From: Mya arenaria
Taxonomy: Eukaryota > Mollusca > Bivalvia > Myida > Myidae
Reading direction: 5' to 3'
DNA length: 64,000 bases
Assembly: GCF_026914265.1 (NCBI RefSeq)
Contig: NC_069125.1
Coordinates: forward strand, 74,711,546 to 74,775,545
Shown: piece after piece, positions 25,420 to 37,956 of the stretch
Numbering within the stretch: position 1 is the first letter of the stretch
Layout: each line of letters starts with the position of its first letter
Program-made: the position numbers and the translations under genes
The notes under the pieces: generated by a model
Databases searched by the model: none
What the model saw: the letters and a program-made list of their open reading frames with translations, nothing else
Told to the model about the DNA's origin: nothing

Positions 25420-25656
25420 AGCAATGCTGTAGAGGCATCTGTAGTATTTACTCGGAACACATTTTGCATGTTTGGTATGCCCAATTATTGTGGCAAACGG
25501 ATCACCGGGGTGGGCTGGTTCTGCTTTTACCCTGCCTGCATCATATTGGTTATCGTGATCGTCATCTGGATCGTTTCCCTAGCCTACAGCCGTAGCAGAA
25601 ATAATTTCAATGCGACCAATCCCCTGTTTAGGCACCCGAAACTGCCAGCGCCCTAA
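25420..25656 (+). CDS. Orphan terminal exon for a single-pass membrane peptide, unknown
   Basis: A strong acceptor (TTGACTTCTACTTCTACAG) at 25419 opens a 78-codon frame ending at TAA 25654-25656. It reads SNAVEASVVFTRN, then MFGMPNYCGK, a hydrophobic stretch of about 22 residues (ACIILVIVIVIWIVSLAY) and a polar tail SRSRNNFNATNPLFRHPK. If the acceptor is used this is the last coding exon of a gene whose other exons I cannot find; alternatively the ATG at 25468 starts a 62-residue peptide. It could also be chance. It lies 220 bp before the KCTD exon but its frame does not join that exon in an obvious way. Confidence 0.35.
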   Translation, partial: SNAVEASVVFTRNTFCMFGMPNYCGKRITGVGWFCFYPACIILVIVIVIWIVSLAYSRSRNNFNATNPLFRHPKLPAP

Positions 25657-25878
25657 CCGTGTCCTTTGTCAACCCTGCCAAGTCCGAGTTTGTCCTCAGG
25701 CGGTTCCAACATTCCGTGCCAGTTTCGATTTCCTCAAATTCAAAATGCGAAACTGGCAATCATAGCACTCAACCATGATCTACTCTAGTACTAATCCCTC
25801 CCTCCCTCCCTCCATCTCTAGTTGTAAATTCTCCAAAATTGTTAACATTTAAAGTAATATCAAAGTTGCATTTTTCAG

Positions 25879-26810
25879 TTTCCAAGTGTTATCAACCTTA
25901 ACGTTGGAGGTCGGAAGTTCGCGACGCGCCTGCGCACGCTTAAGCGCTTCCCAGATTCGATGCTGGCGGCCATGTTCAGCGGACGGCACGCGGTTGAGAG
26001 GGACTGTGACAATTGTTTCTTCATTGACAGGTGGGTGTCACCATATATGGTGAAGGTTTCTTATAGCAAAATATATGTATCAGTTTGTGTATACATTGAA
26101 AATAGGTTGGACGGTATATTTTAAACTTCACTGAGTCTGAGTTAACAGTTTGATAATTCAGCAAATTTCGTTTTTATTTTAGGGACGGTACATACTTTGA
26201 GCACATACTTAATTTTCTTCGAGACGACACCATGCCACCTGTTAACGTTAGTCAGGTGGTATTGACAGAGGCTCTGTATTACGGAATCGACGATTTGGTC
26301 GACATTCTCAAATCTTCACCGGCGTTATTTGCTGAATTTGTGGTTCGTGATAATATTCGTAAAAAGCTGGTTTGCTATAACTATGTTAAAGAAGAACTTG
26401 TGCGCCTTGCTCGCTTGGAAGCGGAGGAGGATGAAACCATTGTCTCAAAAGTCAGATTAGTGACTACGAAAAACCAGCCTATCCCGAGGGACCTTCAGTT
26501 TTCGAAACAAGCATATAAGCAGTACTACCGTAAGTTTAAGACATACGACAGCTTTGAAAAGTGTTACGGCAAGTACTACGTGCATATCCCGTGTGAGGAC
26601 GTGGTTGGCCACCCCGATGACGTCATGGGTCAGGTGGCCGCGTGCATTCAGCACGACCTTGCCACTTCTGGTTACCGATGCGGCCACCGGAACGAGGGTT
26701 CTTATGATGACCACAAGATACGGACAGTCACGTGGTGTGATGAAGAGTTCCACGTGTGCATGAGCTGCCACCTATTTGACTTTGACTGGCTCGCTATTGA
26801 CGCCACATAA
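25879..26810 (+). CDS. KCTD7: KCTD7/KCTD14-like BTB (T1) domain protein, 5' partial
   Basis: Two exons, 25879-26030 and 26183-26810, join with phase 2 GT-AG borders and encode 259 residues to the TAA at 26808-26810. The first exon starts FPSVINLNVGG then RTLKRFPDSMLAAMFSGRH and runs into FIDRDGTYFEHILNFLRD, the T1-type BTB fold typical of KCTD proteins; human KCTD7, as I recall it, has FPEVVPLNIGG and MLAAMFSGRH at the same place. The C-terminal half (about 170 residues, ending HVCMSCHLFDFDWLAIDAT) fits the KCTD7-type C-terminal domain only loosely. KCTD7 proteins bind Cullin-3 and affect neuronal potassium conductance; that role is inferred. An in-frame start codon was not found, so a short upstream exon is expected. 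KCTD14 is an alternative name. Confidence 0.85.
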
Positions 26811-27944
26811 ACACACCACATTATACGACAGTATCGTTAGTTATAATGCCGAATATTCCTGCTGACGTTAATAAGTTCGGACGATATAATGTCGATACAC
26901 AATGCAAGTAGTTCATTTACAGTATACATGTATGTCATTTGAATAGTGCAATAGATATCTTTTTTAAATGTATGAACACAGTGGTACCTTATGGTGTCTT
27001 TTTTAAATAGAGTTTTCATGTTTTACTGTTTATTATTTATAATAATTTAAAATGACAAAACTATTCAGATTGTTCTATTTTTACAGATGCGATGGCAATT
27101 TATTCATCACCATGCGTCCAAATGTTATCACTAAAACCAAAAGTTTCTATATAAGTATTCAAACTCGACATTTCGTGTGCTAGTCAAGTCGTAGCCTCTT
27201 CATATAGTGGTCTTGTACCCTGTAATTTTCAGTTATTATGTACAATACCGTTGGTCAATTGTACCCTACCGATCGATCAGTAGTTATAAGGCTGTAGGCC
27301 TCAGGCCAGAAGACTATTATTACCGTAAATCGGAATCTACTCTCGGCAGATCGACAAAATATTTTTAACATTTGACAAATAAATGCGCGCCCGGGAGTAT
27401 CAACCCCAGCGCTGTTAGAACTGCGGTGGTCAACGACCTTATTTAAAATTTAATGTACATCTAAATTAATTATTTACCAATCTGCTCTAATAGAGCTCTG
27501 TTCTGCATATTAAGTAGCTTGCTAAAAGTAGCGCTGTAATGAGTATTCCTAATAAAAAAAATGTGCTATGCGGTTAATATAGTGCGGATAAGCTGCAATT
27601 GTGCGTTATTACGCAATTAAAATAATAAAAAACGCAATTATTTTAATACCATTTAAATATCAAATTATTTGTGTTACAAAACGCAATATAAACCGCAGAG
27701 TACGCAAATAGTTTCAAAATAAACGCGTACTGAATCAGAGTAAATACATACATACGAGTATATCTGTGTAAACTATTGTTTTATTGAGTATAAAACGCTT
27801 ACGATTGCATTGATAGAAACAGACTCTGGTATAAACGTATTATGTTGGGAAGCGATGGTAAAGTTTTGTCCCTTGTAAGATCAATCAATGTATAATGAGG
27901 TGAAACTATTGTGTAAAACACTTGGGAACATCTGTTTCAAGGAG
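26811..27944. other. 3' region of the KCTD-like gene and intergenic DNA
   Basis: A candidate polyadenylation signal AATAAA lies at 27378-27383, 570 bp after the stop. At 27560-27715 an AT-rich segment has imperfect inverted ends (TGCTATGCGGTTAATAT / ATATAAACCGCAGAGTA) and an inner 11-bp perfect stem (ATTAAAATAAT / ATTATTTTAAT), possibly a small MITE. Nothing else recognised. Confidence 0.4.
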
Positions 27945-29482
27945 AGATAACCTCGCCGATATTTTTCTCTTTTCCTAAATGATATTGAAATGCATTCACA
28001 AGAAATGCTTGACGTCGGAATAAACATTGACCATATTTCAATTTATTTGCTGCTTTTCGCCGTCGGATGCGGTAATGTACCGGAGACTAAGGCAGAATTG
28101 CAGAATAGTTTACATTTATACTGCCGCAAATGGAACCTCACTGTTAACATAGATAAAACTAAGGTTATGGTGTTCAGGAAGAGTGGAAGACAAGGAAATA
28201 ATACTTATTGGTTTTATGACAACAAGGAAGTGTAAATTGTTAGCTCTTTTAATTATCTAGGAATTGTATTTAGTAGTGGCGGTGCAATCATGCAAGCTAC
28301 AAAAACTTTAGCTGGAAAGGGGTTGAGATCTCTTTACTCTTTGATGGCGCTAGTCCGTAATATTAAGTTCCAATAGATATAATTTCTTGTGTGCAAATCC
28401 CGGAGATAATCATAATTATGATCTCCGGGATTCTTGTGTGCAAATCCCGGAGATAATTGTAATTTTGATCTCCGGAGAATTAATTCCCGGGGATAATATT
28501 TTTTCTATTGAAATATATAGGCAAAATTATGATCTCCGGAAAGGTGAACTCCGGCCTTCCATAAATTTTAATCTTTTTGATGCATACGTATTATCAGTCC
28601 TTAACTATGGTTCTGAAGTCTGGGGGAATGGTTAAGTATTTCTTAAAACTTCATAAAGTCAAGCAAGATGATTGCATTTTAAATATTTGTATATCACAGG
28701 ATCAAATTTATATTGTTGAAACTCATTCTTCTACGAACTTGACATCAAAAGTTAAGGATATTCTCCAATCATCTGGCCCCAATTTCTCGACACTTCTTAA
28801 GCTTAATAGGCTTAAGTAGCTTATTTCAATACGTCAAAGGACGTTCTTAAATTAGAATTATTTAATAAAAAATGGTTTAATGTGATTATCATAAACATAA
28901 TTCCCATCTTACGCATTAAAACTCTTAAAGAAGTAAATATTACGCAAATTATTGAAAGACCAAAAAGCGAGCTTAGCTTAATCCTGTTATAAGTGACTTA
29001 AGAAGTTTCGAGAAATTGGAGCCTGGTCTTTATGAAGTATGGTTGTAAGCTGGGTCTGTAAAAATGAACGTATTTGTTCCCGTACTAAAAAGTTCAAACT
29101 TTAATCTGTAGATCCTTAAGACATCCAAATATTCTTGTTTCTTTTGTGTTGTTTGTGTGTTTTATATTATTTATATCCTTACACAGTTAGCCACAAAGTT
29201 GTATGTACCACGCAGCATGAACCCTGCAGCTGTATTTATCAACGTCGATCAGTAAATATAACACCGACATCATTACCTTTTCATTGTAAACCTTCATAAT
29301 AATAACATCCTTGTTATTGTTATACACACTGTCACAATATATTTATACCAAACTTATGACTAATTTATTAATATAACTTTTGTTGTAGTTGTCACACGCC
29401 ATGTCTTTTGTTTTTATTCATATTGTTGTGACGATGAGCTTTTTATGCTTAAGTCTAATACAATTTCTGTTCTGTTCTGTTT
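27945..29482 (+). mobile_element. Decayed LINE fragment with a second element inserted
   Basis: In shifting frames the stretch encodes RT-like pieces: FLNDIEMHSQEMLDVGI, TKAELQNSLHLYCRKWNLTV, NIDKTKVMVFRKSGR, FNYLGIVFSSGG, then FDAYVLSVLNYGSEVWG and KWFN. The FADD box is destroyed by small changes. Several frameshifts and internal deletions are evident. A LINE-like 3' tail with TTCTG repeats lies at about 29464-29480. Different group from the LINE at 20.56 kb. Old copy. An inserted segment occupies about 28398-28562. Confidence 0.7.
28398..28562. repeat. Insertion with CCGGAGAT palindromes inside the LINE fragment
   Basis: Two tandem units of about 55 bp start GTGCAAATCCCGGAGATAAT and continue to ATCTCCGGG or ATCTCCGGAG, each a palindrome with 9-bp arms CCCGGAGAT / ATCTCCGGG. 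It interrupts the LINE frame between VRNI and NLFDAYV. No ORF; a small fold-back element is likely. Confidence 0.6.
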
Positions 29483-31784
29483 ACATTTTGGCCGCGGCCG
29501 GGGAACTAGATACTATCGGTTAAAAATAGAATCTGGGTCATCGGATTCGGACAGGTTTATTCACCGGAGATTAACCCGATGAACTCGTTAAAACCCGGTA
29601 AAACATGGATCGCATTAAAGATGCAATTTAATACTTATTTGGTGTAAGATAGTCATAAATTATTCATTAGAATATTTCTTTTGGTATCATAATCAGTTTT
29701 TAGGTGATTGTAATTAATTCATTAGTATATTTTCTATGCTTAAAATAGCCTAAATCTGGTCTTACTTGACATTTTTTTTATATTGTTAGTATGTATTTAT
29801 TTAAAAAAATGGTTATGCGATTGTGTCGCATCAAAGCAATTACTTTTGTGAGTACATACTAACAACCTTTAACCGTTACTAAAAGCATATTATACACTTA
29901 TATAATTAAAATCAAAGCGTTGGCAGGCTTTCGACCGGCTACAATATGAGAGTTACAGCCGTCATGTAATACCGAATGGAACGGATCGAGTGTGTGAAGA
30001 TTTCTCAGTTTGACTCAGTAATTTTACCCAAGGATCACGAGCATACTGCATATGCATATTTATAAACCACTGATATCTGTTATTTTTTCCACGTGTGACA
30101 TAGGTTGAGAGCAATATTAAGATATATCAATACATACAGGGAATAAATAGTATGTGGGTGATTCGATCCAGGGGAATTTTGCGCGAGGATCTTGTCATTG
30201 TAGAAAGAAACCTCAAACATTAACTTAATTAACATGTCCAATGTATTTTGTTGGGTACATTTGGTTAAGCGGTCATACCCTGGTAGTAAATTAAATATGA
30301 CGTAGTCAGGTTTGAAATGTAGAGTAGATTTTACTAAAAATGCTTAAATGCTTTATCCGTGGCAGTGCAAGTTCCAGATAAGGTTTTTTATGCAATTGGG
30401 TATAACTCCATACTTACTTGGTAAAAGTAATTATTTGGGTATTCCACATATTAAATAATGATTTCAAGTGAACGATACTCCATGGTTTAGATTTAATTGA
30501 GTATCAGCATAAAAAGCTAAATGTATTTGCGAAGGAATTTATGAGCATGCATATATTATATCTTAAGATGTTTATGTAAATTTGTTTTACAATTACATGG
30601 TTTGAAAACCTTTCAACGCTTACCTGGGAAGGTTAAATCCGTAGACGGTATAATAATGCGCTAATTGAGCCTGCATAGGGTAGGAAATAACTACATTTCG
30701 TGCATTCCTGTTAAGTTGTGGTTTTTGTTCATATCGATTCATTCGATGTTTCCGACCTCGGTTTTCGATAATTTAAGTAAAAAAAGTAATTTAAAAAGCT
30801 GTCGTATGTCTTTTATTGATTTGAAGAGGTCTCTTGTAATGAGTTGCTGTCATGTAAATATTGCTAGTAACAATTCAATTGATCAAATAAAAATAATGAA
30901 GTTGAAAATATCACTTATATGACGATTTTTTTGTGAATCACAGCATACAAACTTAGATTCATATGTATGTACCGTGTTTTTATATACCAGTATGCACTTA
31001 ATGAGTTCATTGTGTCTGAAAAATATCCTTTAAAGGCATAATTAATTTCAGGTTACGTAACGACTTTCGGTCGGCTAGGAAATGACTTTCTATAAAGAGT
31101 ACGAAGTAACTAGGGTACGAAACGACTGTAAACCGGCATGTAATTTGTCGAGGTTATTACTTGTGAAAAGTCTGAGAAGAGTGCTTAGCAAACTTTACTT
31201 GCCGGAAGGATATCGATATTTGGTACCGATAGAAGGATTCCGGTGTTATTAAAGCAGTGTCCTAATTAAGTTTATGGCGAGTTGGGTTTTCGAAACTATT
31301 GCATCAGTTGTTTGGTAAAAGTGAGTATATATATTTAAGTTTAGTTACACATGTATGTTTTAAAATGTGGCAATCAATGTTAACGACATAATTGAACATC
31401 AACGTATCGTGAGCTTTATGTGAGTCGAATGCGTACGTGAAGTCGTTTGATGGTTTGCTTTGGTTTAATATGACCTGTAACTTTTAGTGACATCTAACTT
31501 TATTTTTATTTTTTAGCTTTTCATGAGTTTAATCAAAAGGGGTCACTCCTACCTAGCATAAAATAACTATGAATTACTGGAGTTAAACGAATGTTAGAAA
31601 ATCTCGAAAGGCCTATAGATATACTTTAAAGTCAAATGTCACTATAAAATTTTACAGGTCATATGGCACCAAAGCGGGAGTTCATTCCCATCAAACGATT
31701 GAGGATGAAACGAGAGCAGTATTTACTATTTACGTCTAACTTTCAGACCTTGTTAAACCATAGACCACGGGCAGGAGCGCCAAG
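29483..31784. other. Intergenic DNA upstream of ASL
   Basis: No gene or clear transposon recognised. A nested hairpin lies at 29783-29865: 13-bp perfect arms TTGTTAGTATGTA / TACATACTAACAA with a second inner stem ATGCGA / TCGCAT. The last 100-150 bp before 31785 should contain the ASL promoter and 5' UTR; I see no TATA box I would defend. Confidence 0.4.
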
Positions 31785-34700
31785 ATGAGCACTTCGGAAA
31801 TGGCAAGTTAAATTTTCAAATATCTGTGTTAGTTCCTTAATGATTAAAAAAAAATGTGTACGCAACCAACGACCGGCCTAAAAAGTGCCAATGTTTAATT
31901 TATCATGGCAACGGTCAAATAAGTGCATACTTTTCCAGTAATGAAATATAAAGAGAATATGTGTATATAAGATCGTATTTTATTTTAAGAGTGTCATAGA
32001 AAAACATATTATCACTGATAAAGCATGCAAGAAGTATGAAAAAAACAACTAACGGCGGTCCACTTGCGGCCTGGCATTTTATACTTAAGTTACAAATCCA
32101 TTGCATAACCTATTGCCTCATGTATAGGGAGGGAAGTTGTGGGGTGGCCGGTTCACGGGGTCAGTGGACCCCGTCATGGAACGCTTCAACCAGTCGCTGT
32201 CCTACGACCGCCGGATGTGGCGCGCTGACGTCACTGGAAGTCAGGCGTACGCCAGGTGTATCCAGGAGGCAGGTCTCATCAGCCAGGACGAGTGTGATTC
32301 TATTGTCACCGGGTTAGATAAGGTATCATAAATTAAGTTATTAATTGCAGGCAATTGCTTTACAAAATGTAAATTCACATGTTAATTGTTACTCGGAAAT
32401 TGATACTAGTATTAAACAATTATGCCATAAGTATAATGTACAGTTCGGAATTGTAGAGAAAGGATATTAACGCACTATTTGACCTAGGTTGGTGCGGAAT
32501 GGGAAAGCGGCGTGTTCCATGTAATGCCAGGTGACGAGGACATACACACCGCAAACGAACGGAGGCTAAAGGTTTCTAGTGATAAGTTCTATTGAGAAGT
32601 GTCGTTGAGAAACAAATCATCCTCCGTCTGTTTTAGAAACGAGTTAAGCCAGCACTTGTTCCAACCTGTTCTTTTGAGTTGAAATTTGCGTATGTCAAGT
32701 TGACATTTCAATATCAATCAATTGTAATTTCGTGTGTCATACGAAATAAACCGCTCACGAATTTCAACAATTCATCTTTTAACAAATTATTTTAGGAGCT
32801 GATCGGAGAGGCGGCGGACAAGTTGCACACCGGCCGCAGCCGAAACGACCAAGTGGCCACGGACATGCGGCTGTGGATGCGTGCCGCCCTTGCTACCCTT
32901 GGCGAACACCTTCGCAGCCTCATCAGCGTCATGGTCGACAGGGCCGCCAGGTACTGACATATTAAAATTATTACAAGTCTGAAACACAATTTATTATGTT
33001 GTGAATTCAAACCCATTTCTCTTTTTAATATTTTATACATTGTTAAGGATCTACATGTCCGGAGTTTTACCGAGTTGAGTTTGTGTTACAGTGAGATTGA
33101 TGTACTGATGCCGGGCTACACTCACCTCCAGCGCGCCCAGCCTATCCGATGGAGCCACTGGATACTTAGGTTAAACGACTTTTAGTTACTACTGTATCAT
33201 TTCCCGGGACGTTTTCATGTAAAGGTGACACTCTAGCCTGGGCGCGTAAAAAGAGGCAACACATTTTAAATAATTCGATCTATTGTAACACAAAAATAGT
33301 TCATGATTATATTAAAGAGATAGTATTGGGCATTGTCAGAGGTGATCCCGGCTGTTTCAGTTATTGCTGGATGTTGCGGCGGGACCACGAACGTCTCCTG
33401 GAACAAGCTCGGCGTGTGGACGTCTGTCCCCTGGGCAGCGGCGCCCTCGCCGGAAACCCCTTCAATATCGACAGACAGGCGCTCGCCTCAGGTCCGGTAC
33501 ACCATTCTCGTTTTGTTCCACTAAATTTACAATCCTACTTAGTGAGCTTAGTTTTGTTCTATGATAAAACGAACACTGATTTATGTTATATAAAGCGATA
33601 AATAGAGGTAATGGGATTAATTTAACCCCTTGTGTTACAGATCTGGGATTTTCCGGCATCACAAACAACAGCCTTGACGCGGTCAGTGACAGAGACTTCG
33701 TAGGTATGGACGGGTACGCGACGGGGGGGGGGGGGGGTGATTTTTCAGATGTATTTTTATAACTATTCGTTTTGTATTTTTATTGTCCTAGTAGGTAACC
33801 AGTGCTGTATGTTTTGCTTTAGCGGAGTTTCTGTCATGGGGGAGCCTATTGGCGGTGCACGTGAGCCGCTGGGCGGAGGACCTCATCCTGTATTCCACCA
33901 AGGAATTCTCCTTCCTCCGCCTCTCAGACGCTTACAGGTATCGGTACAGTTAGAACAACCAGCATAATCCTCCCAATACTAATATTAATTTATATGTCGA
34001 TTCATTCAATCAATATCTACGTCATTTTTCCATCAGTTTGGATGACATGTATGCCAATAATGGCAGTGTACATTTATTTCAGTACCGGAAGTAGCCTGAT
34101 GCCACAGAAGAAGAACGCGGACAGTCTTGAGCTTGTCCGGGGCAAGTGCGGTCGCGTTATCGGCAAGGTCAATATTTTAAACCACTCCTATACAGCCAGT
34201 GTAGCTTCTGAATGTCTACATCCCAAACTGTAGTTTTAATGATTCAATTGTTTTTCTTTTGAAGAGTTCACATGTTGATACGCTGATTATTGGTCTTTGT
34301 TTACAGTCCTGCGGGTTTTTGACGACATTGAAAGGCATCCCCAGCACATACAACAAGGACTTACAGGTAATCGTCTATGTATGACAGTCGTACCGAAAAT
34401 AAAACGTTTCTGTTCAAATAATGTTACTTATTCATTAGTTAAATACGAATGATATATGAGCTCTGCTTTTCTATCTACAGGAGGACAAGGAGGCGATGTT
34501 TGACGTGTATGATACGCTAGAGGGCGTCCTGCAGGTGGCCAATGGCGTCATGGCAACTCTAAAGGTACAGTCACACTCTGTCGAGGTGTCCTTTCATTCT
34601 GGATAGTGGCTCTTGCGTTGTATCCATGTAATGACTATTATTGTGTTGCCTGTTATCATGTGGAAAAGCATCAGAAATTGTTAGAATGTTCATATTTTTA

Positions 34701-35775
34701 TCATTGAATATTATATCAGACTTTTCAAGAATATATTTATTTATATTTCTATGTCACGTGTCGGTTTCAGGTAGACGCGGCCCAGATGCGGGCGGCGCTG
34801 AGCCCGGACATGCTGGCCACAGACCTCGCCTATTACCTCGTCAGGAAGGGGGTAAGCTACGCCAACGAGGGCGGGGTTTCACATACTTCAAGGGAACTTT
34901 TCTGTCCGGACTCCTGTTACCTCTTAGTTGATAACCCACGAAAGTGTGAAGTGTTCTTATTTCCACTGTGAGCCTTCAGTGTGATCATGGATGTCATGCA
35001 TTAATAGTTAATACAATCATTTTTAATATAATTTTAGTTTAGTAACCATATAAATTATATTACTATTATCCGTGTAAATTGTTATACATGTAGGGTAAAT
35101 GTTGTCTGTTGCAGGTTGCGTTCCGCACGGCGCACGGGCTGTCCGGGGGCTGCGTCGCTCTGGCGGAGCGGCAGGGCGTCCCCCTCGACCGCCTCACAGT
35201 CGAAGACTTTCGGTCTGTCAGGTACTGGTTTTTGATGTTTCTACATGAAGGTTGTTCATTCAATGAACAGCATGATTCGCTGTCTCGTTGTTCCTGGTGG
35301 TGGTCGTCGTTAATTGTAGCTATGTTGAAAGTTTCAAATGATCAACTATTAGAAACCGTCATACCATTCAAGTGACAAAAACAATTTTACAAGAACTCCG
35401 TCGACCGTGCTCGGAGGATAGTTGATTTATATTTTCTAGCTCATTTGTTGTGGGCTTTTTGCCTACTTAACGCTTTGGTACTCGAGCGACATAGTGCCTT
35501 AATGGCTCTCTTGTTTGTACACAAATTATCATTTTAGTAATATAGCTGTACCATTTTGATACTGTAACAGATAATACTAAATCAATTAAGAATGTAAGAA
35601 GTCGACCGGATTCTATGTTTCTGTTTTCAGCCCCGAGTTTGGGTCGGACGTACTGGACATCTGGCACTACGAGCGGTCCGTTGACCAGTACAGCGTGGCC
35701 GGAGGTACTGGGATGACCAGCGTACGGGCACAGCTAGACCAACTCCGGCAATGGCTCCAGGCGTCCGGAAACTGA
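31785..35775 (+). CDS. ASL: Argininosuccinate lyase
   Basis: Fourteen coding exons: 31785-31802 (proposed), 32128-32322, 32488-32571, 32796-32950, 33092-33169, 33361-33491, 33641-33703, 33823-33937, 34083-34167, 34307-34366, 34481-34564, 34771-34851, 35115-35221, 35631-35775. Phases agree throughout and give 466 residues; human ASL has 464. The enzyme splits argininosuccinate into arginine and fumarate in the cytosol. The fumarase/aspartase-family motifs are present: LWGGRF at the start, [23 protein letters not shown] (His), [11 protein letters not shown] (His), and the signature [15 protein letters not shown] with the catalytic Ser. Exons 2-14 are certain. The 18-nt first exon (MSTSEM) needs a GC-AG intron; TAG lies in frame directly before exon 2, so some upstream start exon must exist. 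Confidence 0.96.
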
Positions 35776-35889
35776 AGGAGACGCAGCCCGCACAAAGCTC
35801 TCTCTGACTGTCGGTTCGGAGCACTTTGTTGTGACAATCATTGTTGGAAGGCTATACATGTATATGAACCTGCTTTTGCTATTGTTATA

Positions 35890-36330
35890 GTATAGTATGC
35901 TACCGTTGACGTATGCTACCGTTGACGTTTGCTACCATTGACTCTACCGTTGACGTATGCTATCGTTAACGTATGCTACCGTTGACCTTTGATACCATTG
36001 ACGCTACCGTTGACGTTTGCTATCGTTGATGTTTGTTACCGTTGACGTATGCTACCGTTGACGTTTGCTACCATTGACGCTAACGTATGCTCCCGTTGAC
36101 ATATGCTATCGTTGACGTATGCTTCCGTTTGCGTATGCTACCGTTGACGTTTACTACCATTGACGCTACCGTTGACGTATGCTACCGTTGACGTTTGCTA
36201 CCATTGACGCTACCGTTGACGTTTGCTACCATTGACGCTACCGTTATCGTATGTTACGGTTGACGTAGGCTACCGTTGACGTTTGCTACCGATGACGTAT
36301 GCTACCGTTGACGTATGCTACCGTATTCTT
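35890..36330 (+). repeat. 16-bp minisatellite, probably in the ASL 3' UTR
   Basis: Degenerate units GCTACCGTTGACGTAT / GTTTGCTACCATTGAC, about 25-28 copies with 12-bp short variants. It starts 115 bp after the ASL stop and ends before the first AATAAA (36368-36373), so it would be transcribed as 3' UTR if that signal is used. Confidence 0.85.
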
Positions 36331-36367
36331 AAACGTCTGTATGTTCACACATTAAAACCTTAAAGAG

Positions 36368-36373
36368 AATAAA
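36368..36373 (+). promoter_or_regulatory. Candidate ASL polyadenylation signal
   Basis: AATAAA, the first canonical hexamer I see after the ASL stop at 35775. Confidence 0.5.
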
Positions 36374-36469
36374 GACGCCTCTGTCTGCTGGTCCATCCCA
36401 CTTCTTTACCGCAAGATATATATTTTCCGTAGCATTGGATGTCCCCAATATAACTCGAGCTTACGAAAC

Positions 36470-37060
36470 AACTTCAACCGTGACATCAGGTCTTGGCCCG
36501 CCCCCTTACCAAGCCAACTTCAACCGTGACATCAGGTCTTGGCCCGCCCCCTTACCAAGCCAACTTCAACCGTGACATTAGGTCTTGGCGCCCCCCTAAT
36601 CAAACCAGCTTCAGCCGTCACATCAGGTCTTGGCCCGCCCCTAACCAATCCAACATCAACCGTGACATCAGGTCTTGGCCCGCCCCTGACTAAACCAACT
36701 TCAACCGGGACATCAGGCCTTTGCCCGACCCTGACTTAACAAATTTTAACCGTGACATTAGGCCTTGGCCCGACCCCTATCCAAGCCAACTTCAACCGTT
36801 ACATTAGGTCTTGGCCTGCCCCTAAACAAACCAACTTCAACCGTGACATTAGGTCTTGGCCCGCCCCCTAAACAAACCAACTTCAACCGTGACATTAGGT
36901 CTTGGCCCGCCCCCTAACCAAGCCAACTGCAACCGTGACTTCAGGACTTGGCCTGACCTCTAACCACAACCAATTTTAACCGTGACATTAGGTCTTGGCT
37001 CGCTCCCTATCCAAAACCAACTTCAACCGTGATCAGGTCCTGGCCCGCCCCTAATCTACG
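36470..37060 (+). repeat. 46-bp minisatellite downstream of ASL
   Basis: About 13 units containing CAACTTCAACCGTGACATCA and GGTCTTGGCCCGCCCC. The two copies at 36476-36566 are almost identical; later copies drift (TTAGGTCTTGG, GACCCCTATCC). GC-rich compared with its surroundings. The short ORFs across it are repeat artefacts. Confidence 0.9.
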
Positions 37061-37956
37061 CAAAATGAACCGTAACAACATGTCTAGATACAATTTGATG
37101 AAGAAAGTGATTTAGTTCAGCCCAATTGTAGAACAAGATTTAACAACATTATATAAATCACTTTCGTTGGCACGATGTGACGCGAGAGTGTGGTTTCGTG
37201 GGGTAAACCGGAGTACCTGGAAAAAACCCCACTTGTCCGGCTTGGTGATCACCATCCAAACGCACTTGTGATTTAAGACAGTGATTTTTTTAAACGATGT
37301 CTAATTTAATTATTTTTCTCTAAGCGTGCGAACGTTGAGGGGTCATCTCGGTGTATAATGGAAATAATAAACGATATGAATCAACGGTGCATGTTTATTA
37401 TTCCTGATTTGCAAAAAATATTCCATACATAAAACAACATGTCGGAACGATGGCATGTTTCTAGAAAAAGTAGCGCATGATTGTGCTCTCATGTAATCGA
37501 TGGAAAGAAAACGTTTGATGAACAAGGAGGTAGTATTTCAGAGACAAGATCAAAAATGTCTCATGAAACTAATTAATGCGATAAGTTTCCCAGTGTACAG
37601 AACAACCAATATTCAAATATACGAAACCTCCTCTAGCATAATCATCTAGATTGTTCACCGTAAAAAAAATCATTAAAAAATGACTGATCGTCAAAGACAC
37701 AGAACCGTTTTCCATATTTAGCGAATTCTTCTAGTTCGCATATTCATAAAAAATACACTGCCAGTATCAACTTTGCCAACAGAGAAGCAATACAGAGGCC
37801 ATTATGCATGTCCGACAAACACAAACTAGGATCACTTGTGCAAGTGAGTTACAGCAGCAACATGGTCGTAATCAAATACAACGATGCTCCTGTATGCACG
37901 TCAGAAGCACGACTATTAGTCCAGTTGACACTCTTTTCAATCTGATATATATCTGG

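Noticed and set aside
36493-36739. Short ORFs with repeated RPLTKPTSTVTSGLG
   Set aside because: Translation of the 46-bp minisatellite; both overlapping frames give similar repeats.
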